Shown here in pieces: positions 1-14,643 of a stretch of 64,000 nucleotides of DNA (position 1 is the first letter of the stretch; every line of letters begins with the position of its first letter). Location of the stretch: NCBI GenBank assembly GCA_028622995.1, contig JAJQJQ010000018.1:372001-436000 (forward strand), given 5' to 3'. Position numbers and translations under genes: made by a program. The notes under the pieces are model-generated. The model worked only from the letters and a program-made list of their open reading frames with translations, was not told the origin of the DNA and did no database searches. This DNA comes from Panagrolaimus kolymaensis. Its lineage: Eukaryota; Nematoda; Chromadorea; Rhabditida; Panagrolaimidae.

Positions 1-1200
1 TCAGGTAAAGGCCTTCCACAGCGAATAAGTTGATTCCAATATGCTCTAAAAAAAGAAGTGAAAATTAGATATCCAAATTAAATTATTAATGTTTTACTTG
101 CAAAAATATAAAGTAAAAAGTGGATTTAAAATTGCATTTAAAGTTGAAATAAAAATAAACCAATTTGATCCAAATGGAACTTGAATTTTTAAGACTGATG
201 AAAAAACCATAACCGAAAATGGAATAATTAATGCTGACATTGGGGATAAAGTCTATAATATTTATTACAAAGTTACATATGACCTCATCACAAATTTATG
301 CGATGCAAGAATTAAGATTTCACCTGTAAAATTAACGCAAACATTAGTTGTTTATGCATTTTATACGTATGCGAAGATAAAACTAATTTTAGATTATTTA
401 ATTGTCGAAGAATTAAAAATGTGCAACCAATATTTATGGTTGTCATTCCGCCAACTCCACCTCCAGCCCAAATAACTGCGGTAATAAGAGATGGATTGAT
501 TTCAATATCAAAAGCTATGAATGCTTCATTGACAATATTTGGGCGAATGGCTTGAAACTTCTGTAAATAAAAAAATAAATAAGAAATATGGCAACAAAAA
601 AATGTGAGTTGTAATTACCTCGATTGCAACATTGGTATCAATAATTGCTGCATTTGCAAATATTAAAGTAATAACTATTATCAATCCGTAGAGTGTACAC
701 AAAGGTCCAAGAACGCGAAGAGAAAGGAAAGTTTTAAATGTATTCAAAGATTGCAAAATAAAAAATCGAAAAACAAAACAAGCGCAAACAGCTGCACAAC
801 TTCCAACCAAAGTTCCTATGGTTGCTAGACTGATCCATCGAGCGTATTCAAATCCAAGGCCTCTAAGAGGAGAAGTAACTATTAAAGCACCACCTTGGGA
901 AGCTAATACTGGTTCAGGCATATATAAAAAACTAACTAATATATTAAAAAGTAAATCCCAAATCTATAAAAAGAATACAATCAAACGAGAAAAGAAGAAA
1001 TAAATAAATAAACGAACCGCATTATTTAATAAAAACCATTTATAACTTTTAATATCTAAGGGACTTTTAAATAAAACCATATAAATAACAATAAAATTTA
1101 AAATCGTTGAAATAACTCCATTAATTTGCATAAAAATATCAAGAATGATAGTGGAACCCATTTCGATCTCGACCGTCTCTTTAAAAAAACAGAGCTCCAA
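1..1200 (-). CDS. Serpentine chemoreceptor, Srh/Str-type GPCR (3' end outside window)
   Basis: Seven-transmembrane receptor of the nematode Str superfamily, most like Srh, expected in chemosensory neuron membranes. Five exons read on the minus strand: 1018-1200, 619-963, 324-560, 98-252 and 1-45, all with GT-AG introns and continuous phase. Family signatures: KSYKWFLLNNAIWDLLFN spanning the first intron, the MPEPVLASQ loop, RQLNNLKLVLSS followed by KQLMFALILQ before TM6, and NPLFTLYFCK after TM7. About 321 residues are present. The final exon is still open at base 1, so only a short C-terminal tail is missing. Start is ambiguous: Met1 at 1200, or Met14, which gives a more typical extracellular N-terminus. 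Ligand unknown. Family assignment rests on recognised motifs; the exact subfamily (srh, str or sri) is inference. Confidence 0.85.
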
Positions 1201-1563
1201 TTATTTATGGCAACTTTTTTTAATAAACGGCACAAAAAAAGTGTTGCTTTTGTTTAATTTCCACTAAATAAAACAGGTGTTTTTAATTTTAGGTAACAAA
1301 TTTTTTTCCACCTTTGCATTAATCTTTTGCAATCTTTTTTTATGTATGTTTATAAAATGGCAACAATAATTTGTATGTATTTTGTAAGTAGGAATTAATA
1401 AAAATAAAAACTAGGTTAAGAAAATAAAATAAAATAAAGAATGAGAAAAATATTTCCTTATTTCGTAAAAAAAATTTGATTTAAGAATACTCGTATTTAA
1501 AAGTAAGTAAGTAGAAAGAAACTAACAATAACCAAACAAAAACTAAAAAAATAAAACAATGAA
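1201..1563. other. Intergenic, 363 bases
   Basis: AT-rich spacer between two minus-strand genes: the astacin stop lies upstream and the receptor start downstream. No coding signal seen. It would hold the receptor promoter and the astacin 3' untranslated region. Confidence 0.6.
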
Positions 1564-3104
1564 TTAAGTGCAGAAACGACACGTTTTAGCGCATAATGAT
1601 TTCATCATTAAATATATGTTAGGTGATAAACAGCGATCCTGCGTCCACCAACAAACCGTAATTCGATCTTCGCAAACTATAATAAAAATTTAATTTATTA
1701 TTTTTTGTAGTTAAATTTTAAAAAGTATACCTTTTTGAGTTTTTTCTTTTTCATCATAAAAAGCATGTCCTTCCAAATGTGGTCTATTAATACTTTTCCA
1801 TGGAGGAGGAGTATATATTGGAGATACCTAAAAATTATATTATTATTTATTTAGTTAAACAAAGGTTATTTTGTTTTTTAGTATCTATAATTATGCAATG
1901 TTTTCAATCGAGAAAAATTTTTTACACTGATGAGAAAAAAATATTAAATTCTTACGGTAACTTTTGCCTAAGTTTTTTCCAAAAATTATTTTATTTTTAG
2001 AGCAGTTTTCTAATAAGAAATAATTTTTTCAACACACTTACTCTTGCTTTAGGTGAAGCAGCTATCGCTCTCATAGAATCTTGAACTATTTGCCTTTCAC
2101 ATTTATACATTCGATTAATTTTAGCTAAATCAACATCACTAAAATCTTTTGCATTTCCTATCGTCGAAGCAAGTCCTAAAATTTAATACATTTAATTAAT
2201 TTTTGAATAATTGATTTGGAAAAACCTGGTTTTTTAGGCAACATAGTTGGAAATCCATTTTTGCTAAATGCAAGGCTGTCATAATGCAATATTGATTTAT
2301 AGTCATACGATTGGCCATAATAAGAAGTTTTACTGAGATCGACTTTTCCAAACTGGTCCAAGGCTCCTAGAAAAAAAGCAATTTAAAAAAAGTTTTTTAA
2401 ATTTTAATTAAATAAAAATACCTCGATCAATATTTTGCCAAATAATATCAATAAAATTATCACGGTCCCAACGTTCTGTAAAAATTTAGTTAATTCAATT
2501 AAAAAACATTTAAGTAATCAAACCATGTTCATGATAAAATCCAACCACATGCATCATTTCATGAATAATGGTAGGATATTCCATGCATCCATTATCCAAT
2601 GAAAGAACTTGAACACCTGAAGTTCGTCCAACTTCCGAAAAGCAACCATCAACTTTACCAATAAATAAATAATCGCCTTCACCCGGTGCTCGAGGAACAA
2701 ATCGAACGCAAGTTTTATCGTGATATTGTTTTACGGCTCTCGCTAATAATGCTCTTTCATGAGTTGTATAATGTGGGGAAATTGCATAAGGTATTCGAGC
2801 ATGAGGCCATAATTTTGTTGTTCGACTTACACCATTCCTTCGAAATCGAGTTCTATCTGCGACGGTGCCTCTAATATCAGATTTATAACCATTTACAGCT
2901 TCTATGGGAATACTAGTCTTATAAATATCAGCTTTGGTCAATTTATCTGCATTCGAAAAATCTTCATCCGTTAAAGAATTGGAATTAAAAATTTCGGCAT
3001 GGGTGTCATAGACTAAAAAAACACGGTATTTAATTAAATTGTATTTTTACAAAAATTTTACAAATCAAACCTGTTATTAATAAAATAAAAAGAAAGTGGA
3101 GCAT
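1564..3104 (-). CDS. Astacin (M12A) zinc metalloprotease with C-terminal ShK domain, nas family
   Basis: Secreted zinc endopeptidase, 353 residues from seven exons: 3071-3104, 2524-3012, 2422-2475, 2226-2366, 2042-2175, 1731-1827, 1564-1676. Order: very short signal peptide (MLHFLFILLIT); prodomain ending near RFRRNG, a furin-like site; astacin domain with zinc motif HEMMHVVGFYHEH (H162, E163, H166, H172); a Pro-rich linker; and a six-cysteine ShK domain to the end. The Met-turn, normally S-x-M-H-Y in astacins, reads SILHY here (Leu219, codon TTG), while the following Tyr is kept. Otherwise the catalytic residues look intact, so it is probably active. The substrate cannot be inferred; nematode astacins act in moulting, hatching and digestion. 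The signal peptide is shorter than usual, so a further upstream exon is possible. Confidence 0.9.
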
Positions 3105-5152
3105 ATCCAAAATTATCCTAATACCAGTTGTGATGTCCTCATGCCCCCAATCAATTTCACTTCAGGAGCGCGCACACAAATTAATAATAAGCTGCTGAAT
3201 GCTGCTGCTAAGTGATGAATTTATGCGTCGCCTTCTTCAATGATTTTTGTTTCCTTTTTTTCCTTCCTCGTGGACCTTAACTATTATGCTCGTTTATGGA
3301 GACAACAGAGATCGGTGGTACATGGTCAAGGGCTCGTCGCCACCAAAGGAAGAAAAAAAGAAGCAAAAGTGTTGTTATACTAGTTGTCGTCGTCGTCTTC
3401 AGATATATTATAAACGCCTTATGTGATGATGGTGGTGCGTCTATATTGAAAGCGAAAGCTAAAATAAATGTTCACGTTGTTGTGTCTACGTCTGTCAGAT
3501 CAGATGAATGAAAGCAGCAACAGCTGCAGAAGTAGTAACAGAAGTTGAATTAACAGCGGTCAGCTCGGCTTCACCCCACGCACGTCTTCTCCTTCTTCAG
3601 CTCTTTCCCTTTTTTGCCGAGCTACTGCTCTGTTGTTTCTGAAATATCTATCTATCTCTTTGCTCTTCAGATAACCGGATAATATAAGTCGAAGGCCGTC
3701 GTAGTCTTCTCGTTTTTTTACACGGATAACAAACTGGTTTTAAATGAATATAAACGGCTCAATCCGTGCGACGGATGGGTCTCAAAGTAAGCGCAACAAT
3801 AAAAATAAATATAGTTATTAAGTAAGTATTTGAACTTGTTTCTTCTTTTTTTTAAGAAGAGTGAGAACTTGGCACTTGGAAATACGATTAAAAAAATCAA
3901 ACAGAAAGAAAACATCTTCTGTAATGGGGATAAAGGAAAAAAGAAGGATAGTGAAAAAAGGCTGCTGTCACTTTAGTTTTGGAAGATGAGATAGCCTCTG
4001 TGTCTGCTAAGGGAAATTAAAACCATCCATGTGAAAGCTAAAAAAATAAAATCAACAACCAAAAAAGGAGGTGCGAAGCTTTTGTTCGATTCAATGTTAA
4101 GAAAAGGAGCATGAATTTTACAACCAAAAAGGTGAAAGAAAAAGCGATGATGTCTCTCGGATGTCTTGTCTTTGGAAGAGAGGGGAAAAAATAACAATGC
4201 TTGATCGAAAGAACCATTCTTTGTTGTTTTGATGGTGGAAAAAAAGGTGTTCGTCGTAAAAAAAAGGATGAGGATTATGTCGGATTCAATAAGTAAGTGC
4301 GCATTTTTTTATTGTCTTTCTTACTTGTTCTCCTATTTTTTTTGCTGCTAAATATAGCCAATTTTTTTGATTATAAAAAAACAAAAGTAAACTGAAAAAG
4401 GTTTTAAAGCTTTCACTTTTTTTCTTTGGTTGATCGGTATTCATTTTTTTTTTTGCATCATCATCTTTGTTGTCAATGATTATTATCCACATTTTTTTAT
4501 TAAAAAAATTTAAGGGCCAGTTGAAGCGTTTCAAAAAAGGCTGGTTTGCGCAAGAAGTTTGTTACCCCTCCGGGCAAATGTGTATGTTCGTCGACCATTA
4601 ATTCATTTTTTTTGACCATGTGTATGGAAATGCTGCATATCGAACATGAATACTTTTTAGAAGTAGTAAATCAATCACTTTAAATTCACAGCTGATTTTT
4701 CTTTTAAATTGTTATTATAACTTTTATAATATGTATTTTTTGCAACTAACTAGAAAAAAAGAGATTTCGCTTTTTTATTGTTTCCCACAATATTTTATTT
4801 ATAAGCTTATTATTTTGTAACAAAATTAAAGCGATTGCAATAAATAGTCGTAGTAGTGAGTGTATAATTACAAAGTAAACATAGAAAAGAGGGTAAGCTG
4901 AAGAATTTTTGTACAATGCTGTGATGACTTAAATTAATAATAATGATTTACAATTTACTTACAGTTTAAGAAAACAGAAACTTTGTCATGAATTTGATAG
5001 ATATACAAAAGCAAAAAAATATTTAAAAATCTTTAGAGATTATTAGTAAAAGTAATGGAAATAATTTGTAAGCGAGAAAAAAAGGGATTAATTTGTTTTT
5101 TGAAAACCCGTGATACGGTATGAAGAAAAAAAAAGTAAGCGAGAAAGCTAAG
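3105..5152. other. Intergenic, about 2.0 kb
   Basis: AT-rich DNA with many homopurine and homopyrimidine runs. Reading frames here are short and Lys- or Phe-rich, with no recognisable domain. It contains the upstream region of the astacin gene and the downstream region of cnt-2. Nothing else is supported. Confidence 0.6.
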
Positions 5153-8701
<3,549 letters not shown>

Positions 8702-9114
8702 CAAAAATTAAATCAACAAATAATAATAAATATGACCGCATTAACGACCTTCAAAACGGCAAAAAAAAAGTTTGGATAAAATCGACTATCACGCGAGTAA
8801 AGAAAGGACAAGAAAAAAATCCAAAAAATAGTAAAAAATGGAAAAGAGGATGCACAAAAAAACTTTGAAATAAAAAAAAATCGTTTTCGGGTTGTAAAAA
8901 GGAAGAGGCCTCTCAATACTACTCAATTTCAAAGAAAAAAGTGAGCTTCTGGTTCGTTCAAAAGTTGTGAATCATCAAAAATGTCGTACAAATCATCATC
9001 AAAGAAATATAAAATAAGAAAGCGTTGCGACGCTTTTTTGGAGATCGAAAACAAGAAACGTCAATAACAATTTATCAAACTCAACAATAATCAACATTTG
9101 CAAAATAACATTAG
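8702..9114. other. Spacer between EMG1 stop and cnt-2 start, 413 bases
   Basis: Non-coding, AT-rich, with purine-rich runs on the plus strand (pyrimidine-rich on the sense strand). Both flanking genes run on the minus strand with EMG1 first. The distance would fit either a separate cnt-2 promoter or a loosely spaced operon with trans-splicing; the sequence does not decide. Confidence 0.5.
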
Positions 9115-10008
9115 TTAGAAAATATCCCATGCTTCTTCGAAATCACTAGCAATTTTAGTACATGTTATTGCAGCACTGAGTGGAAAATTACTGATCTTGA
9201 CATCGGTGGTTGGATAATCAACTTTGACCTGAAAGAATGTATGTAGAATTAGAGAACGAGCAAGAAAAGTTAAACATACCTGTCCTTTAGCAATACATCC
9301 AACAACAATAGCAACTTGTTTAATATCACCAGTTGGAACAAGCTCACGTGGTCGACTAAGTTTTGAAGCAGCATAAGACGTAAGTAGAACTTCACAACCA
9401 ACAGGTAAATATTGAGTTACTGGATTCTTAATAACATGTAGAAGAATAACGCCATCAGCTGATTTAATAATACGTTTAGCAAGTAATTGAACTAAAAAAG
9501 CTTTTAAAAAAGTAATAAATAGAAATATAAGAGAATGCATACTCATTAAACCACAGAATCGATTAAAAGTTCGTGGAATCCGACATTGTGGTGAAACATG
9601 AACCAAGACATTTGATGTTGTACGAAAATAAATACCCATATTACCAGAGCGATTTAAAGGTGAATCAAGAAGCATTAAAAGACACTAAAAAAGTCATCAT
9701 TGTATGTTAAAAGTAATAATGAATAACGAACTTGATGAAGAATATCAGGACGATACTTTAATGGATCTGTTCGTAGAAATTTCTTAATATATGCACCTTC
9801 TTCACTTGTTAATAAAACATCTTTATGTCCAATCTAAAGATAAAAATTAATATATACAAATGAAAAATAAACTTACTTTTGCATATTCAAGAGGACAATT
9901 TTCTAATATAAAGTAAACTTTCTTTCCAAATCCAGCTGTTTGAGGCAAATTACTTGGATTCTTTTCTCTTTTAGATCTTTTAGCATCCGGTTCACCATAA
10001 TCTGTCAT
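9115..10008 (-). CDS. EMG1: EMG1/NEP1, 18S rRNA pseudouridine N1-methyltransferase
   Basis: SPOUT-class nucleolar enzyme that methylates a hypermodified pseudouridine of 18S rRNA and is needed for small-subunit assembly. Five exons: 9877-10008, 9732-9833, 9543-9684, 9280-9491, 9115-9228, giving 233 residues (the human protein is about 244). Recognised segments: FILENCPLEYAK, LLMLLDSPLNRSG, HVSPQCRIPRTFNRFCGLM, IKNPVTQYLPVGC, the SPOUT knot region (AIVVGCIAKGQV) and NFPLSAAITCTKI near the C-terminus. The N-terminus is short and lysine/arginine-rich, as is common in this family. The model closes in phase at every junction. No anomaly seen. Expression is probably constitutive. Confidence 0.95.
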
Positions 10009-10797
10009 ACTTAATGTTTATCTAAAATAAAAAATAGTTACGTGCAATTAGCGTAACACACCTGTGAGTACAAAAGAAAAAAAGAAACACAGCAGCGACG
10101 CGTTGAAAAAAAAGATTGAAACCGCGGAAAAATAATTTACAGTAGACAGATTTTCGTTTCGTGATAATTTTTTTCTGGCAAAGGACGCATTTTTTTAGCT
10201 TTGGGATGAAAAAAAAATTCAACAAAAAGCAGCTTTTCTAAAAGCGAGGAATAACACCAAAAAATGTAAATGAATAATGATAATAATAATCTTGAAATCA
10301 TCATTAAACAGTAGCTTTTTTATAATTTATTTTGAGTTGAAAGTTAAACGTTAATATTTTAACTTACTAAATAAGCATTTACAAAGTTTACCAATTCCAA
10401 AGATAAAGCATAAAGTAATTTTATTTTAACAATTTTTCGTTACTCGAGTATCAAATTTCTACCAATATTTTAACAGTTTGTTTGCTGTTTTTATGCATTT
10501 GTTTTGGAAAAACAATGACCTCAAGAACATATAAAAGATCTTCATAGGTTGTGAGAATAGATAGATGCCTTGCAATATTAATAGAACCGAGACATTTAAC
10601 CAAAAAGAGTTTTTTCAACCAAAATTTTCATTAAATATTTTACTAACCATTACCACCAACTTTTCTTTGAGAATTTTGTTTGATACCACGTTTTTTAGTT
10701 ATTCTTAAAGTAAATATTTTATTTGTATTTGGATTAGAGAATCGCAGAGAGTAAATACGAAGGTTGAAAACTTTATTTCCCTTTTTATCGTTCTAAT
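10009..10797. promoter_or_regulatory. Divergent intergenic region between EMG1 and ALKBH8, 789 bases
   Basis: The only space between two divergently transcribed RNA-modification genes, so it must hold both promoters. It is AT-rich, and I recognise no specific element. Minus-strand reading frames near 10022-10225 are low-complexity and rejected. Confidence 0.5.
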
Positions 10798-12776
10798 ATG
10801 CAGAAGAAAAGAAATCCAGAAAAGAAAGCGCAATTAGCTGTAAAGAAGCTAGCAAAAGAAGGATATAATGATATTTTTTCAAAGGATCCAACAAATGTAT
10901 CTTTTTAATTGACTCCTTTTTTATACATTTACCTATATTTAATTTTGTTTAGTACCTTTACTTGGGTAATAGTGGCTTTGTATGTGGAATCAAGCCAGAA
11001 ATGTTATATTCAAAGTTTGGAGAAATTGAAGGATTTCAAATGCTAAGAACGTTCAGAGAAAAGTCTTACACTTTTATTTCTTATAAAACTGTTAAATCTG
11101 CAATTGAAGCTATGGAAAAATTTAATGGATGCCTAACACCTCCAGGAACAACAATATTTATGTTTTATGCTCGTTACAGTATGCTTGTTACCGTTAATGC
11201 TTTATTTATAATTTTTATAATTTTAGTTCCTGACGCTGAAACTCCCCAAAAAGCCATACTTCCAAAAGGGCTTGAAGTTATTCCTGAATATATTTCTGCT
11301 GATTATGAGACAACCTTGCTTAACTTTTTTAAAGACAATGAAGCAAATTTTGGTAATATTGTTGAAAGTTTTATATTTTTACATGTTATTCAATTTTAGA
11401 TGTAATGAAAAACCGTTCGGTATTACATTTTGGTTTTGAATTTGATTATGATTCCAATAGTGCATACAAACTTACAAATGAAATTCCTTCTATCCTTAAT
11501 CAACTCATTGACCAAGTGCAAAAATATTTTGGATCTGAGAGTCCTAATCAAATTACCATTAATCGTTATCAATCGGGACAAAGTATACCCATGCATGTTG
11601 ATACTCATTCTGCCTTTGAAGAACCTGTTATTTCTCTGAGTCTTCAATCATATATTCATATTGATTTTGCTCATAGTGCTAATCCTGCTTTGAGCTTGGA
11701 AGTACCACTTCCACCACGGTCATTGTTGGTGATGACTGATGAATCGAGATATTGTTGGCGACATGGGTAAATTCATTTTATTAATCGCTTTCCATATTTA
11801 ATTATTTCCTTATTTAATTATTTCCCATTTATAGAATTCGACCACGTTCGAGTGACATTAATCAGGATACAGGTGAAGTTGTACCTCGAAGTGAACGATA
11901 TTCAATAACATTTCGAAAAATCCGAACCAAACCTTGTGAATGCCCTTTTATTGAATATTGTGATTGGGATAGAAATGGTGTCACTGCTATTCCATCAAAC
12001 AATGAAGTGGCTAAAAAAGTTGAAAAAGCTTATGTCCAAAATGTTTATGAAGAAATTGCCGATCACTTTAGTTTAACGAGACATTCTAAATGGAATGCTG
12101 TCGCAAACTTTCTTAATTCATTAGCAAACGGAGCCGTTATTTTGGATGCTGGTTGTGGAAATGGGAAATATTTAACTCAGAAAACTGATAAATTTTTTGT
12201 AAGCGTTAATTTTGTGTATTGAATTTGATTTAAATCAACAACTTTTAGATGGGATTTGATACATGCCACAATTTGTTACGAGTTGCAAAAACTAAAGGAG
12301 AAGTGATGAATGGAAGTTTATTTGAAATTCCTATTAGAAACTCAATTTGTGACGCAGTTATTTGCATTGCGGTTATTCATCATTTTTCAACATTAGAACG
12401 AAGGCGAGCATCAATAGCAGAAATTTCTCGAGTATTAGCTCCAGGTGGAAAAGCTATGATTACGGTTTGGTCAATTGACCAAAAGACAGATGGAAAAAAA
12501 TCTGCGTATGCCAAAATGCGAGAAAACAAAGAAGTGAATGGAATGGAGCAAGAAAATAATGCAAAATTAATGATTCATGATGGAACTGAATTTACTCATT
12601 CTGATATGCTGGTTCCATGGCAACGTAATACTGATGGCGAACAATTATTTCGTTATTATCATTTATTTTATAAAGGCGAATTGGATCAATTAATTGAATC
12701 ATTTGATTACCTCTCGGTGATTGATTCGTTTTATGAAGAAGGGAATTTTATTGTTATTTTTCAAATAAATAAATAG
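10798..12776 (+). CDS. alkb-8: ALKBH8: tRNA wobble-uridine methyltransferase/hydroxylase (RRM, AlkB dioxygenase, methyltransferase)
   Basis: Finishes wobble-uridine modification: the methyltransferase makes the mcm5 ester and the AlkB domain hydroxylates it. Six exons: 10798-10896, 10953-11178, 11227-11352, 11400-11766, 11835-12198, 12249-12776; 569 residues. Domains: RRM (about 34-105, with YLYLGNSGF and SYTFISYKT); AlkB 2-oxoglutarate/Fe(II) oxygenase with H216-V-D218 and distal H272 (CWRHG), and a terminal arginine strand RYSITFRKIR; Cys-rich CECPFIEYCDWD linker; class I methyltransferase with motif I DAGCGNG at 344-350 and VIHHFSTLERR. The metal ligands and SAM motif are intact, so both activities look present. 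An AATAAA lies at 12833-12838, about 57 bases past the stop. Confidence 0.95.
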
Positions 12777-13221
12777 TTTCATTATTTCGTTGTTCGTTTA
12801 TAAATTTATTGTTGAGCTTGAAAAAAAATATGAATAAAAAGTTTTGATTTAAAAGAAAAATAATCTCTTTGCATTGATTCATTTCGCAAAAAACTTGTTT
12901 ACGCTTTTCCAAACAAGACGACGCATACAGTTCAGTTCGTCACTCCTCCTTCAATCGATAGTTCTTTTAAAAAAACTTGAAAGCTTCTATAGTAAAAAAT
13001 CAGCGTTGACTAATGCGAGTTTTTTTAAAAAAAATTTTATGCTTTAAAATATGTTAAATATCTAATCTTTCTTTCTTTTATAAATCTTTTATTAATTGGT
13101 TTTATAGCGAAAGCAGTAACGTCGACCTTAATAAAAAAATCGTGCTGGCCATTATTATTCATCATTGGTAAAGAAATATTATATTGATAACTAAATTTAT
13201 TTATTTTGGATATAATATAAA
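12777..13221. other. Intergenic, 445 bases
   Basis: Spacer between ALKBH8 and wip-1 on the same strand. It contains the ALKBH8 polyadenylation signal and presumably the wip-1 promoter. No coding signal seen. Confidence 0.5.
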
Positions 13222-14643
13222 ATGCCACCACCGCCACCTCCTCCTCCGCCTCCGCCACCATCTCTATTAGGTGTTCCAAAAGTTACAAATGAACGTTCCA
13301 TGTTGTTAACAGATATTCAAAAAGGAGCCAGATTAAAGAAAGCAGTTACTAATGATCGATCAGCACCAATTGTTGATAATGTTAAAGCATCTCCGTCATC
13401 AAGTAATAACCAAAAAGGTATTGTAATCTTTAAAATGTTAGTAATTATATATTAAATGGAGCTTTTGCAGCTAAAACCCCTAATATTTCATCGGCAAGTT
13501 CATCAGGACCACCACCATCAGCTGGAATGGGAGGTTTATTTGCTAATGGACTTCCAAAAAAACCAAGTGATAATAAGAATAAAAAATTTGCTGCTCCACA
13601 GGTTAAACCAGCAGTATTACCTCCATCAAATACTTCACCCACAAAAGCGCCATTTTCTTCTGGTGCGCCACCACCAAAACCTATAAATTCATTATCCGTT
13701 AAGCAAGATTCAAATACAACTCATTTGTAAGCTTAAAAATAATTCATCATTTTGAACTATAGTATTTTTAGTCCATCCAATGTTCATAATGCTTCTGCGA
13801 GTGGTAATATTCCTCCTCCACCTCCTTTGCCTCAACTTAAACAAAAGGCTCCTCCACCGGAAACGCCACCTGCTGCGGCAAAGCCATCTCATGCATCGCC
13901 ACCAGAAACTCCTCCAGCTACAGCAAAGCCTTCATCCCAAACACAAAAATTCTCAACTATTAGACCACAACCACCTGCAAATAAACCTCCACAATTGCGT
14001 CGAACTGGAAGCACTGAGGTTTGTTTATTGCTGCATTTTTATATTCTTAAATCAGAAATTATAGGAAAATAATACCATAAATACTCGTCCATCAGTTGCT
14101 CGACCTGCAGCACCTCCTCCTCCACCACCAGGGCGTCCACCAGTTCGTGTAAATCCTCCTCCATCTTTACCTAATAATGATGAACCTCCACCACCACCGC
14201 CACCACCTCGAATGGCATCAGTGGCTTCAGCCTCTTCAAATGGAGCTCATCCATCTCATTCAAATTTAAATCAACATTCTCATTCATCAAATTCAATAAC
14301 TTCCAACGAGCCATCCCATTCATCATCTATATATTCATCAAATCAATCAGCAAATGCTAATAATCCTCGTTCACCTCCATATAATCAGCATACACAACCG
14401 CCATGGTCAAATAATTTACCACCACCAAAAAGTAATAATTCATGGCAAAATCCCGTTGGAAGTAGTTCAAATTCAAGTATGCATGCCGCCACGTCAACAT
14501 CATCTTCGGCTGTGTCTACTGCAACATCTGGAAGAAGTTCAATCGATGAACGATTTCACTTTTTAAGTATTAGCGAATTACCGCCACCAGAAATTTTCAA
14601 AAATTTTCCAAAAATATATGATAATCCAAAAGCAGCAACCTAA
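13222..14643 (+). CDS. wip-1: WASP-interacting protein (WIP/verprolin family)
   Basis: Binds and stabilises WASP and links it to actin filaments during branched-actin assembly. Four exons: 13222-13417, 13471-13726, 13772-14018 (or starting at 13763), 14065-14643; about 425 residues. It begins with an unbroken proline run of about 12, then a WH2 actin-binding motif (ERSMLLTDIQKGARLKKAV, about residues 25-43), long Pro/Ser-rich linkers with several profilin- and SH3-type PPPPP tracts, and a C-terminal WASP-binding motif, ERFHFLSISELPPPE, close to the vertebrate WIP version. The third exon has two in-frame acceptors nine bases apart. Low-complexity sequence prevents precise alignment, but the ends of the protein are diagnostic. 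Confidence 0.93.

Noticed and set aside
113..420. Plus-strand frame of about 100 codons with one stop, resembling a decayed gene
   Set aside because: The minus strand of the same bases gives two in-phase GPCR exons (324-560 and 98-252) with correct splice sites and family motifs, so the plus frame is an antisense shadow.
13456..13686. Alternative-frame open reading in wip-1, His/Gln-rich
   Set aside because: Frame-shifted shadow of Pro/Ser-rich codons; the annotated frame carries WH2 and the WASP-binding motif.
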